Below are positions 43,400-53,000 of a stretch of 64,000 nucleotides of DNA, in pieces. The notes under the pieces are model-generated. The model was not told the origin of the DNA. It searched no databases and saw only the letters and a program-made list of their open reading frames with translations. The stretch lies in NCBI GenBank assembly GCA_963728965.1, contig CAVSMH010000012.1:124001-188000 (forward strand). The letters are read 5' to 3'. Source of the DNA: DASQZT01 sp963728965 (GTDB lineage: Bacteria > Acidobacteriota > Terriglobia > Bryobacterales > Bryobacteraceae). The translations under genes and the position numbers were made by a program. Each line of letters opens with the position of its first letter. Position 1 is the first letter of the stretch.

Positions 43400-44258
43400 G
43401 CCGCTTGGCCCACTTCGATTGCAGCCAGCGCTCGAAACCGGTGAGGTTCGCGTATTCCTGCCGCAAGGCCGAAATGTCCACGTGGTACCCGATCTGCTCG
43501 AACCAGCGGAACATAGCCGTATATTCCGGTCCAGCTTTCTGTTCGAACTGATCCCACGGGATCTGCTGGTAGCGCACCTCGCGGCCGGTCATCCGGCTGA
43601 AGGCCTGGGCAAGCTCCGTCATGGAAAGCTCGTCTCCAGCCAGTTCCACGGCGCGTCCCTGCCAGTGGCCGGGCTTCTCGAAAGCCATGGCCGCGACGGC
43701 GCCGATATCGTCCACCGCAATCATCTGCAAACGCGTTTCGGGGCTGAGCGGCTGCGCCAGCACGCCGCCTTCGATCGGGTCGCGCATGCCGAGCCAGTTT
43801 TCCATGAAGTATACGGGCCGCAGAATGGTGTAACGCAGACCAGTGCCGCGCACGTGCTCTTCAATACGGAACTTGCTTTCGAAGTGCGGAATGCCCGTGT
43901 GTTGGTCCGCCGAGGCGACGGAACTGTATACCAGGTGGCTGATGCGCGACCGCTGCGCGGCGTCCGCCAGCGCGATTCCCTGCCGCACTTCTCCGTCCAC
44001 GCCTTCCTCGCTTCGTGACTGCACCGAGAACACGCCGCTTACGCCGTCGAGGGCGCGCGTGAGCGATGCCGGATCGCTCAGGTCGCCCCGTACGACTTCC
44101 GTCCCGTGCCCGACCAGCGCGCGCGCCTGCGGCCTTTCCGGATCGCGCGTCAATGCCCGAACGGCAAACCCTTTTTGTTGCAGGCTGCGTAGAACGGCCC
44201 CACCCTGGCGGCCCGTGGCCCCGGTGACCAAGATTGTCTTCTGAGTTTTCTTCGCCAT
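43389..44258 (-). CDS. NmrA-like NAD(P)-binding protein
   Basis: A 289-aa atypical short-chain dehydrogenase of the NmrA/HSCARG type. The nucleotide motif is ILVTGATGRQGGAVLRSL (GxxGxxG), and R37-like ALTRDPERPQ suggests NADP(H). YTILRPVYFMENW is the family mid-section. No YxxxK is expected in this family. Members sense the NADPH/NADP ratio or reduce quinones. GAGAGGAG precedes the ATG. Confidence 0.85.
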   Translation of the reverse strand: MAKKTQKTILVTGATGRQGGAVLRSLQQKGFAVRALTRDPERPQARALVGHGTEVVRGDLSDPASLTRALDGVSGVFSVQSRSEEGVDGEVRQGIALADAAQRSRISHLVYSSVASADQHTGIPHFESKFRIEEHVRGTGLRYTILRPVYFMENWLGMRDPIEGGVLAQPLSPETRLQMIAVDDIGAVAAMAFEKPGHWQGRAVELAGDELSMTELAQAFSRMTGREVRYQQIPWDQFEQKAGPEYTAMFRWFEQIGYHVDISALRQEYANLTGFERWLQSKWAKRLTA

Positions 44259-44381
44259 TCCCGAATCTCCTCTCTTCGTGATGGAACGATGAGCCGCCGC
44301 GTTGCAACGCTATGGTGCCGCGATCGTATCGCAGCTCACCTCCCGCGCCGGGCCATTACCGGAGAGTGAGATTCGAAACAA

Positions 44382-45776
44382 TTAGAAAACCGTGCGGCCG
44401 GCGTAGAGTCGAATGATGCGCTCGATGGCGCGCCGGCACACCGCGCAGAATCCCACCTTGTCGCGGGTGAGCATGATGCAGTCCTGCTGCGGGCGATAGT
44501 AGCCGCGAGCTTCGTACATGGCGCCTTCGAACGCTCCCACCTTGCCCGCGTTGGGGCCGGAGGCCAACAGCCTGGTGTCGTGCTCCTCTTCCTCGCGGAA
44601 CAGGGCTTCCATCTCTTCCTCCGGACGATGGGCGGCGCGGATGGCGCGGCGGCGTTTCTGGATTTCCTGCTCGAACCGTTCGAATTCCTGTTTGGGCCAC
44701 GGTGTCGGTAGTTCGATTCCGGGGCTCAACAGCTCCTTCCACTTGGCGGCGCGCGGATCGGCGGTGGCGTTGGGCTCCCAGGGTTCGGGGTGCTGGCTCG
44801 TACTGCCGTAGGCGACATCGGAAGTGTAGTACTCGTCGGCGAGGCCGGCGAAGTGGTGGCCGAATTCGTGTACGAACACGTAAGGCGTGAACGCGTTGTC
44901 GGCAGCCACCGTGGCGTACAGATTGAAGATGCCTCCGCCGCCGTACTTGCGGTCGTTCACCACGATCTCGATGAATTCGTACGGCGCGGCCGAGGCGATC
45001 TCGCGCAGCCGCTTATTGTCGGACGTCAGCACGTAGCGCTCGGAGCCGAACGCATCGTAGCCGGCCCGCAGCGGCGAGCGCCGGAATACGCCGTCGGATG
45101 GGCGGGAGACGCCGCTTTCCTCGGCCGGCGTATCGATCGCCCATACGTTGAAATCCCCCCGGTGCTCCCGGAAGGGCGGTACCGCGAACAGCAGGTCGGC
45201 GGTGCGCCGCGCATCGCGGTGCCACTTCTCCATTTCGGCGGCCGTATAGCCATCGCCAAGCAGCAACAGGTCCACCTTGCCCGCCGGCTCGCCGTTGTGA
45301 ATCACCTGCCAGACCTTCAGCCTGGGCGGCGCGCTGCGATCGATGGCAGGGTCCGCCGGGTCGATCTCCACCGACCATACTTCGCGAAATTCGTTGCGCG
45401 CGCCGCGCTTGTTCAACCGCACGGCAATGGGGGCTGCGGGCGCCGGGAAGCGCACGCTCTCGTGAAAGGCGCGCCGCACCTGCCTGGCCTCATCGGTAGA
45501 TTCCCATTCGCCATAGATGCTGGCGTAGCCGCGCGAGTAGACCACCCGCTGGCTGGCGCGGTCAATCACTTGGAACTGGTACTTGCCGAGGTTGGTATCG
45601 TCGATCCAGCGATCGCGTGGACCCGGCCAGGCTCCTTCCAACACCACGCCGTCGAGTGCGAACTGTTCGCTTCGGGCGTTGCCGGTGTGCACATAATCGA
45701 GCCGCATGGTCCGCGGCCCGGCGTGCTGCGCGCAGGCCAGAGCAGCCGTGACGGCCACCATCAGCAGAGGTTTCAT
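44382..45776 (-). CDS. Secreted M64 (IgA peptidase-type) metallopeptidase
   Basis: A 464-aa exported metallopeptidase. A signal peptide (1-16) is followed by an N-terminal beta domain (about 20-150) and the M64 catalytic domain from about 165. The zinc site is HEFGHHFAGLADEY (303-316) with both His and the catalytic Glu. Five Cys near the C-terminus (CIMLTRDKVGFCAVC) are typical of the family. The ATG at 45776 overlaps the oxidoreductase stop as ATGA; the longer frame is not real. Despite the name, substrate is probably peptides in soil. Confidence 0.88.
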   Translation of the reverse strand: MKPLLMVAVTAALACAQHAGPRTMRLDYVHTGNARSEQFALDGVVLEGAWPGPRDRWIDDTNLGKYQFQVIDRASQRVVYSRGYASIYGEWESTDEARQVRRAFHESVRFPAPAAPIAVRLNKRGARNEFREVWSVEIDPADPAIDRSAPPRLKVWQVIHNGEPAGKVDLLLLGDGYTAAEMEKWHRDARRTADLLFAVPPFREHRGDFNVWAIDTPAEESGVSRPSDGVFRRSPLRAGYDAFGSERYVLTSDNKRLREIASAAPYEFIEIVVNDRKYGGGGIFNLYATVAADNAFTPYVFVHEFGHHFAGLADEYYTSDVAYGSTSQHPEPWEPNATADPRAAKWKELLSPGIELPTPWPKQEFERFEQEIQKRRRAIRAAHRPEEEMEALFREEEEHDTRLLASGPNAGKVGAFEGAMYEARGYYRPQQDCIMLTRDKVGFCAVCRRAIERIIRLYAGRTVF

Positions 45777-47167
45777 CGTTTCTCCAGGGCCTGTTGCGCG
45801 GCATTGTACCCGCACATCCCGTGCACGCCTCCGCCAGGCGGCGTGGAGGCGGAACAAATGTAGACGCCTTCGAGCGGAGTCCGGTAGAATCGCGCCGTCG
45901 GACGCAGGAACATCTGGCGCAGGTCGATCGCCCCGCCGGCGATATCGCCGCCCACCAGGTTGGCGTTGCGCCTTTCGAGCGCCGCCGGGGTCAATACGTG
46001 GCGCGCCAGGATGCGGCCGCGAAATCCCGGAGCGAAGCGCTCGATCTGTTGCTCGATGTCTTCTGTCATATCCTCGTCCGAGCCGTTCGGCACGTGGCAG
46101 TAGGCCCACCCGGTGTGCTTGCCGGCCGGCGCCCTCGACGGGTCGAACAGGCTCTGCTGCGCCACCAGCACGAACGGCCGGCCGCGGTGGTGCGATTCCC
46201 ACGCATCGATCTCTTCGAGCGTGCCGCCCACGTGCACGGTCCCGGCGCGCCTGCAGTCCGGGGCCCGCCAGGGAATGGGCCCGTCCAGCGCCCAATCCAG
46301 TTTGTACACCCCCGGCCCGTATCGCCAGCGTGCCAGCGCGCGGCGGTAGCCCTCCGGAAAGCGCGTCCCGCCGATCGCCAGGAGCTGCCGCGGCGTAACG
46401 TCGCACATCACCACCGGCGCATCGGGCAGCGTGGTGACGCGCGACCGGGTGCGGATTTCGCCGCCCAGCGAACCGAGATAGCCGGCCAGCGCCGCCGCGA
46501 TCCGCCCGGTCCCCCCACGCGGCAGAGGCCAGCCCACGGCGTGTGCGAGCACCGCCAGCACCAGCCCGATCGAAGCGCTGGGGCGGTCGCCCAGCGGCAT
46601 GATCGAGTGCGCCGCTATCCCGGCGAACAACGCCCGCGCCCGTGCGCCCCGAAAGTGCCGCTCGGCGAAGGCCCGCGCCGGGCGCACCGCGTTCAGCCCG
46701 AATCGCGCCATCAGCAGCGGGTGCCGCGGCACGCCGATCGGCGCCAGAATGTCATTGCGCAGTCGCCCCCACCCGTCTGCTAAGGGCTCCATGAGCCGCC
46801 GCCACGCTTCGCCATCCTCGCCGAGACCGGCCGCCGTCCGGTCGATGGAGCGCTCCAGCAGGACCGCCGTCCCGTCATCCAGCGGATGAGCCACCGGCGT
46901 TTCCGGGTGCACCCACTCGAGCCCGTGCGCTCCCAGCGGGAACTGCTCGAAACACGGGGCGCCCAACGCCATCGGGTGTATCGCGGAACAGACATCGTGC
47001 ACGAATCCGGGCAGTGTCAGTTCCGCCGAGCGGGCCCCCCCGCCGATCTCTTCTTCGGCCTCGTGCACCGTCACGCGCGCGCCGGCTCGGGCCAAGGTTA
47101 CGGCTGCGGCTAAACCGTTCGGACCCGAACCAATCACCACCGCCTCGGTTTTCGCGGGGAGAGCCAA
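45773..47167 (-). CDS. Phytoene-desaturase-like FAD oxidoreductase
   Basis: A 464-aa flavoprotein of the NAD(P)/FAD-dependent amine-oxidase/phytoene desaturase superfamily. The FAD-binding motif is VVIGSGPNGLAAAVTLA with HEAEEEIGGGARSAEL, and the C-terminal motif is YICSASTPPGGGVHGMCG. The start is TTG. No carotenoid genes surround it, so a different substrate is likely. It is coupled to the M64 gene by ATGA and is divergent from an aldo/keto reductase with a 20-bp gap. Confidence 0.85.
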   Translation of the reverse strand: MALPAKTEAVVIGSGPNGLAAAVTLARAGARVTVHEAEEEIGGGARSAELTLPGFVHDVCSAIHPMALGAPCFEQFPLGAHGLEWVHPETPVAHPLDDGTAVLLERSIDRTAAGLGEDGEAWRRLMEPLADGWGRLRNDILAPIGVPRHPLLMARFGLNAVRPARAFAERHFRGARARALFAGIAAHSIMPLGDRPSASIGLVLAVLAHAVGWPLPRGGTGRIAAALAGYLGSLGGEIRTRSRVTTLPDAPVVMCDVTPRQLLAIGGTRFPEGYRRALARWRYGPGVYKLDWALDGPIPWRAPDCRRAGTVHVGGTLEEIDAWESHHRGRPFVLVAQQSLFDPSRAPAGKHTGWAYCHVPNGSDEDMTEDIEQQIERFAPGFRGRILARHVLTPAALERRNANLVGGDIAGGAIDLRQMFLRPTARFYRTPLEGVYICSASTPPGGGVHGMCGYNAAQQALEKR

Positions 47168-47187
47168 CGTCCGTTATTGTAAAAGAG
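47168..47187. promoter_or_regulatory. Bidirectional leaderless-type promoter (47.2 kb)
   Basis: The gap between the TTG of the oxidoreductase and the ATG of the aldo/keto reductase is 20 bp. On the plus strand TATTGT (47175-47180) ends 7 nt before the ATG. On the minus strand TACAAT (47181-47176) ends 8 nt before the TTG. The two boxes overlap. This is the third copy of the arrangement at 17.6 and 42.5 kb. Confidence 0.5.
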
Positions 47188-48147
47188 ATGCACACCAAAA
47201 GGCTGGGCAACAGCGATATGCATTTGACGCCGATCGGCGTGGGCGCGTGGGCCATGGGCGGAGGCGGTTGGGCATTCGCCTGGGGACCGCAGGACGATCG
47301 TCAGTCCATCGAGGCCATCCACACCGCCCTCGATGCCGGCGTGAACTGGATCGACACCGCCGCGGTGTACGGACTCGGCCATTCCGAGGAGGTGGTGGCG
47401 CGCGCCCTCGAAGGCCGCACCAACCGCCCCTACGTGTTCACCAAGTGCGAGCGCACCTGGACCGAAACCGGCGAGATTCGCGGCTCGCTCAAAGCCGGCT
47501 CGGTGCGCCGCGAATGCGAGGCCAGCCTGCGCCGCTTGAACGTCGACACCATCGACCTCTACCAGGTTCACTGGCCGCAGCCGGAAGAAGACATCGAAGA
47601 AGGCTGGTCGGCCTTGGCCAAACTCAAAGCGGAAGGGAAAATTCGCTGGATCGGCGTTTCAAACTTCAACGTGGCGCAGATGGAGCGGTGCCGCGCCATC
47701 GCCCCGATTACCTCGCTGCAACCCCCGTACTCGGCCGTTTCTCCGGAAGCCGGGCACGACCTGTTCCCATACTGCCAGAAACACGGCATCGGCGTGATTG
47801 CCTACTCACCCATGAAGTCGGGACTGCTGACCGGCACCATGACCCGCGAGCGGATCGCCAATTTCCCGCAGGACGATTTCCGCCGGCGCGCCCCCGCGTT
47901 CCAGGAGCCGCAGTTGACGCGCAACCTGACCCTGGCCGAATTGATGCGGGCGATCGGCGCGCGCCACGGACGGTCCGCCGGCGAGGTCGCCATTGCCTGG
48001 GTCCTGCGCCATCCCGCCGTGACCGCGGCCATCGTCGGCATGCGTTCGGCGGAGCAGGCGCGCGGTGTGCTCGGCGCGCTGGAGTTCCGGCTGACTGCGG
48101 AGGAGATTGCGGAGATCGGGAATTTTCAGGCCGCGCAGCACGCTTGA
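47188..48147 (+). CDS. Aldo/keto reductase
   Basis: A 319-aa NADPH-dependent reductase of the AKR superfamily. The tetrad is visible: Asp and Tyr in NWIDTAAVYGLGHSE, Lys in VFTKCERTW and His in DLYQVHWPQ. The cofactor region near the end (GMRSAEQARG) is typical. The ATG at 47188 is chosen because earlier codons lie in the divergent gene. Substrate is unknown. Confidence 0.9.
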   Translation: MHTKRLGNSDMHLTPIGVGAWAMGGGGWAFAWGPQDDRQSIEAIHTALDAGVNWIDTAAVYGLGHSEEVVARALEGRTNRPYVFTKCERTWTETGEIRGSLKAGSVRRECEASLRRLNVDTIDLYQVHWPQPEEDIEEGWSALAKLKAEGKIRWIGVSNFNVAQMERCRAIAPITSLQPPYSAVSPEAGHDLFPYCQKHGIGVIAYSPMKSGLLTGTMTRERIANFPQDDFRRRAPAFQEPQLTRNLTLAELMRAIGARHGRSAGEVAIAWVLRHPAVTAAIVGMRSAEQARGVLGALEFRLTAEEIAEIGNFQAAQHA

Positions 48148-48242
48148 CAAGGTCGCGGTCGGCGCCGGCGCGGAATGGGAATCCGCGCCGTGTGGAGCCG
48201 AGTCTCGGAATGCCGGCCTCGCGCTCCACCATCCGGCGGCTT

Positions 48243-48266
48243 GTTGGACCCCCGGCCGGGTCCAAC
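48243..48266. terminator. Palindromic hairpin between convergent genes
   Basis: GTTGGACCC and GGGTCCAAC form a perfect 9-bp stem around a 6-nt loop (CCGGCC) in the 131-bp gap between the convergent reductase and beta-barrel genes. No T-run is present. It may act as a two-way terminator. Confidence 0.5.
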
Positions 48267-48278
48267 CGCGTCTGTCAA

Positions 48279-49838
48279 CTAAAAGCTGTAGCCTAGCCCG
48301 AACATCGGTACGGCTCTCGCCACAAGGCCGTGATTGTCCAGCCGGACTACCAGGTTGACATTGGCCACCAGATTTCCCGTGAGCCTGGCTTTGTAGCCGA
48401 ACGAAGCGCTGTACTGTCCGAATGAAACCCGGCCGGCGTTCACCAGGCCGGACGCCGTGCCCGTCATTGGAACCGCTGCGCCGCTGCTGTCCCCATTGGG
48501 ACCGGTAGGCAGCAACACGTTCGAGATGGTCTGCGTGGTCGCGTTGGCGATGCCATGGATCCACCCCACCTGGTTGCCCAGAATGTCGGCAATCACGGTG
48601 TTGTGCCGCCCCAGCGCCACCTCCGCACCCACTGCCCACGTGAACACATCCGGCAGGTAGTCCTTCGTCGAAAGGAACGGCGCTCCGATATAGTGGATGG
48701 TCCCCGTTGCCGTCTCCTGGCTCAGCGGCGTACCTTCCAACTGCCCGCCCAGCGTGCTCTTCCCGCTGAATTGCCAGCCCACGTCGAAATGCGGGGACAG
48801 GACGATGTTGTTGCGCAGCGGTTTCGTGTAGAAGGAAACCGCCGCGAACGGTTTGGTCGTGACGGTGCCGACGCCCAGGTAGTTCTTCTCGTCGCCGGTC
48901 GGAAAGCCGACGTCTCCGCCGATCGCAACCACGGCGTTGGACTTCCGGATCACGGTGCCTTTCACCCGAACCAGCACATCGCCCAAACCGGTTTTGGAGA
49001 GCGACGCCTGGCCAATCTGGCGCTGAATCAGAGTCGGATATCCGGGTGTAAACGTGTTCACGCACCAACAGGTCGAGCCGTTGGTTCCGAAGCCGTTCCC
49101 GGCGTAGATCGTGCCGTCGAAGGTTCGTCCGCTCACCGCCGCGTGGACCATCGGCAGACCCAGCGATACGTCGAGCCTGTCGGTCACGCCATATGTGAAA
49201 AACGCGATGTTCTGCGAGAGCCTTACGTCCAGCCCCACGCCGAACGTCGCCGGGACGGTCGCAAGCGGGCCTCCAAGCACCACTTTTGAGGGGTCGCCGC
49301 CGCGGTAAAGAATTTGGAGCGAGTTCAGCGACGTGCCGTTGAATTTGGTGAAGTGAAAATCCTGGTTCGAGAACCCGACGTAGAATTTGCCTTTCCCGAT
49401 GGTCTCAGCACGCTCCGTAAAGATCGGACCGAGCGTGCTGCTGACCGGCAACTCCGCCCCGGTCAGCGGGTCCTTGCGCACGATCACTCCCGAGGCCGGA
49501 GAGGACAGCGGAATGATCGAGAGCGCCGTGGCGATACTCGCGCTCAGTGCATTGTTCAGTTGAACCAGATTTCGCGAAATGCTGTAATTCGCGCCGTTCA
49601 GCACGGCGTTCGCGGTGGCGTCGTTCAGGTTTGCCGGTGTCGCCGTTTCCGTGAAGACGCTTGCCACCGCTCGCGGCAAGTTGAAAACGTTCGAACCGGT
49701 CAGTGTCGGCACCGTCAAGCTCGGCATGGTGGCGGAGTACATGAGCACTTGTGACACGCTCGGTGAATTTTGCCCTTGCCCGGCGGCGAACCCGGCGCAC
49801 AGGGCGCCGGCGACGACAACGTTGAGTTTGTGAGACAT
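48279..49838 (-). CDS. Outer-membrane beta-barrel protein
   Basis: A 519-aa exported protein. The ATG at 49838 has AAGGAGGG 3-4 nt upstream. A signal peptide (1-19) leads to a region with two Cys (CWCV), and the C-terminal 300 residues are amphipathic beta strands ending in a terminal Phe (GLGYSF), the usual BamA-recognition end. This fits a large outer-membrane barrel of unknown function. It is convergent with the aldo/keto reductase. Confidence 0.82.
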   Translation of the reverse strand: MSHKLNVVVAGALCAGFAAGQGQNSPSVSQVLMYSATMPSLTVPTLTGSNVFNLPRAVASVFTETATPANLNDATANAVLNGANYSISRNLVQLNNALSASIATALSIIPLSSPASGVIVRKDPLTGAELPVSSTLGPIFTERAETIGKGKFYVGFSNQDFHFTKFNGTSLNSLQILYRGGDPSKVVLGGPLATVPATFGVGLDVRLSQNIAFFTYGVTDRLDVSLGLPMVHAAVSGRTFDGTIYAGNGFGTNGSTCWCVNTFTPGYPTLIQRQIGQASLSKTGLGDVLVRVKGTVIRKSNAVVAIGGDVGFPTGDEKNYLGVGTVTTKPFAAVSFYTKPLRNNIVLSPHFDVGWQFSGKSTLGGQLEGTPLSQETATGTIHYIGAPFLSTKDYLPDVFTWAVGAEVALGRHNTVIADILGNQVGWIHGIANATTQTISNVLLPTGPNGDSSGAAVPMTGTASGLVNAGRVSFGQYSASFGYKARLTGNLVANVNLVVRLDNHGLVARAVPMFGLGYSF

Positions 49839-50051
49839 TCTTCCCTCCTTGAAACCATTTCCCGGGTCCCCCTCGAGGCGGAGGAACTCGCGATGTCGGC
49901 CTGAAGAGGGGAGTTCCGCCGGCAACAGCGCCGCACCGGCACCTCCCCCCCGGACACCGCGGAAGCCCGCTGCAAACCCGGTATGTCAGAGTCTGCGGCT
50001 TCCTAACATCACCTGCGGAAATTCGGGACGGAAGTGAATCGTGCGGCTCGC

Positions 50052-53000
50052 TCAGTCGAACCTGGCGCTGTCGATCGTCCAGGCCCCGCCGGCGTTCCGG
50101 AGCGTCAGCGTTGCCTTTTGGTGTCTGGAACTGGCGTCGATCACGGTCACCAGGTCGCACTCTGCCACCGCACGGTCGGATCCTGCGGTGAACCGGATGT
50201 CCTCGGCCTTCAGGTTCACCGATATTTTGACGTGGGAGTTCCCCAGCGATTCCAGAAACAGTGGAGTGGCGCCCGGCCAGATCGCCTTCACGTCGCGGGC
50301 CCGCTTGCGTTGGAGAGCGGAATCGAGTTGTTGCATCGTCTCCATCACCTGCTGTTTTCGCAAGGCTTCCTGTCTTGCCCGTTCCTGATTGAGCTGCGCC
50401 TGCCTCGCCAGGTCCTGTTTGAGCCGGGCCTCGGCCGCCTGCTTCGCGTGCTCCTGGGCGATGCGTGCCTGCTCGGCGTCGTATGGATCCAGGATTCGCC
50501 GCGCATCGGCTTGGTGAGGATTCCCCGGATTCTCTTTGCTGAATCGGCGCACCGCGTCGATATTGGTCCGGTCTACGGAATTCCACGCCAGGTCGGCAAT
50601 TCGCAGTTCGGCTTCCTTGGCGTGCAAACCCTTCGGATGAGTTTGCAGGTAGTTGCGCAGTTGCGCGGCATCCGGGGAGTTGCGAACGCGTTCCCAGTCC
50701 TGCCGGTCAATCGCTTCGGCAGTTGGCGGCGCCGCGAGCGGCGCCACTTCTTTCCACTTCAGCCGGACCGTCTGACCGGGCTCGAACCGTTGGGGAATCG
50801 ACCGGCTGCTGCCTCCCGCCGCGATCTGAATGGTGGTATCGCCGGGAACCACCGCGGCCGGGAATGCGAAGATGCGGGACCCGTCGGTGCGGCCGAGCAG
50901 TTTGTCCCCGGCCCACACCGCAACGCCGGCGGGCGCATCGCCCAACTCGAGTTTGGCGTTATCGGGAATCAGTCGGAACACCACCGTCTGGCTGAATCCT
51001 TCCGTAACTTTGATTGCTCGCGCGGCCGCCTTTTGATAGCCGCTGCGCTCCACACGCACTTCGTGAGCGTTCGTATCCAGCGGCAGGCTCACCGCGCCCG
51101 CACGACCGGTCCGGCCGCGTGCCGTGCCGTCAATCGAAACGACCGCGTCCGGCACTCCTGCCTCGACTACCAGCCTCCCCATGGCCGTTTGATTTTCGTT
51201 CACTGCAGGGCGCGGTGCGGATTTGGGCGGTAGGGATGCTCCTTCCCGGTTCGCCGGAATTTCAATGGCGATGGGTGCGCTCGGGATTGGCGCGGTCGGC
51301 GTGCGAGATTTCCATCGGGGCACGATCGCGATTGCCGCCAGCACCGCCCCCGCCACCAAGCAGGCGGCGATCGCTTTGGCGCGCGGCAGTCGCGTGCCTC
51401 GGCCCGGGCTTGTGGCGGTCTGCACGCGGCTGCCGGACTCGCGTTCGAACTCACCCGTCCGCTCCCGGTCCTCCACCCGTTCCTCTTCGCGGCCCGCCAT
51501 CGGTTGGGCAGCGCCCGCCGCGTCGCCCCCGTCCAGAAGCATTTGCGCGTTCCAGGCGAGTTTGCGAACGGCCGTCGCACGCCGCTGGCGTTCCAGCCCC
51601 TCCTCCGCTTTCTTCCGCAGCGGGTCGAGAGCGTCGCTGTTTCCGTAGCCGCTGACAAATGCCTCCAACTGTTCGATGACTTCCCCAAATCGCCCTTCCG
51701 CCAGGAGTAACGCGCCTCCCTGCATCACTTCGTTCGTCGCCGCGGTCCGCTGGCGCTCCGCTCGTTGCGATGCCACGCTCTGCAACAGTTGCCGCAGCGC
51801 GCTCAGCCCCGGGTGTTCGGTTACCGTGCGCCGGAGCCGCTCGAAGGCGCCCTCCAGATCGTCTGAGGCCAGCAGCCAGTGCGTTTCCGCCGTCGCACGA
51901 GCGACTATCTCGGCATCCTGCTGTGCCTGTAACTCTTCGGCGGCGCAGGAAGCCAGGTCGCGCAGATAGGCCGCCTCCGGAAACTCCGCCATTAATTCGG
52001 ATAGTTGCGAGGCGGCCTCCGCGAATCGTCGATCGCGCAACAGCGCCTTTGCCGCGTCGGTGCCGGCCTGCAATCGCTGTTGGCGCGCGTGCGCCTCCTG
52101 CTCCCGCCGCGCCATTTGCAGAAGTTGTCCCGCATCGGTGGATTCCGGATATGCCGTCTGTACCCGCAACGCTGCCTGCTCGGCCTCGCTGTAACTTCCC
52201 GCCGCGATCAGCTTTTTGATATGGCTCAGGCCGTCGCGCAGCCGTTGCTGATGCCGGCGCGCCTCCGTCTGTTCTACAACCCGGACAAGCAGCGCTTCCG
52301 CCTGGGGGTTCTGCGGATCGGCGGACAGCGCCTCGGCAACGCATTTGTGGGCCGCGGTCAGGTCCTCCACCCGCAGCGCCTGGCGCGCCTCCGTCAGCAG
52401 CCTGTCGGCGCGTTTTGCGCGGTCCCAGTCCGCGCGGGCCTGCTCCAGCAGCGCGTGCAGCTCGGCGTTCGACTTGTCGAGCCGCAACGCCGACTCGAGC
52501 TGCCGGACGGCGTCGTCGAACTTCCGTGCGCTCAGGTGTTCGCGCACCGAGCCGACCAGCGCGGCCACCCGCGGCCGCACCGACCGGCTCTTGATTTCCT
52601 GCTGAAGCTGTTCCCGCAGCGTCCGCGCCGTGCGATTGCCCGGGTCGATCTCCATGGCCTGCCGCACCACGGACTGCGCCCTGTCCAGGTCATCCGCGGC
52701 CATCAGGCTCTGCGCCTGGGTGAGTAGCCCGCTCACGCTCTCCTTCCGCAAGCCGGAAACGATCGGCTCCAGGTCGAACTGCACGTCTTCGAGAGTCTGG
52801 TATCGCGACTCCCGATCTTTCTCCAGCAGCCTCTCGATCACCAGGTCCAGCGCTGCCGGAGACCCCGGGCAGCTCTCCCCCACCGGTGCGGGAGCCTTGT
52901 GCATGATGTTGTGCATCAGGCCGCCCATCTCCGGCGCCGCAAAGGGATGCGCTCCCGTCAACAGCCGGTAGAAGGTGATGCCATACGCAAAAATGTCGGT

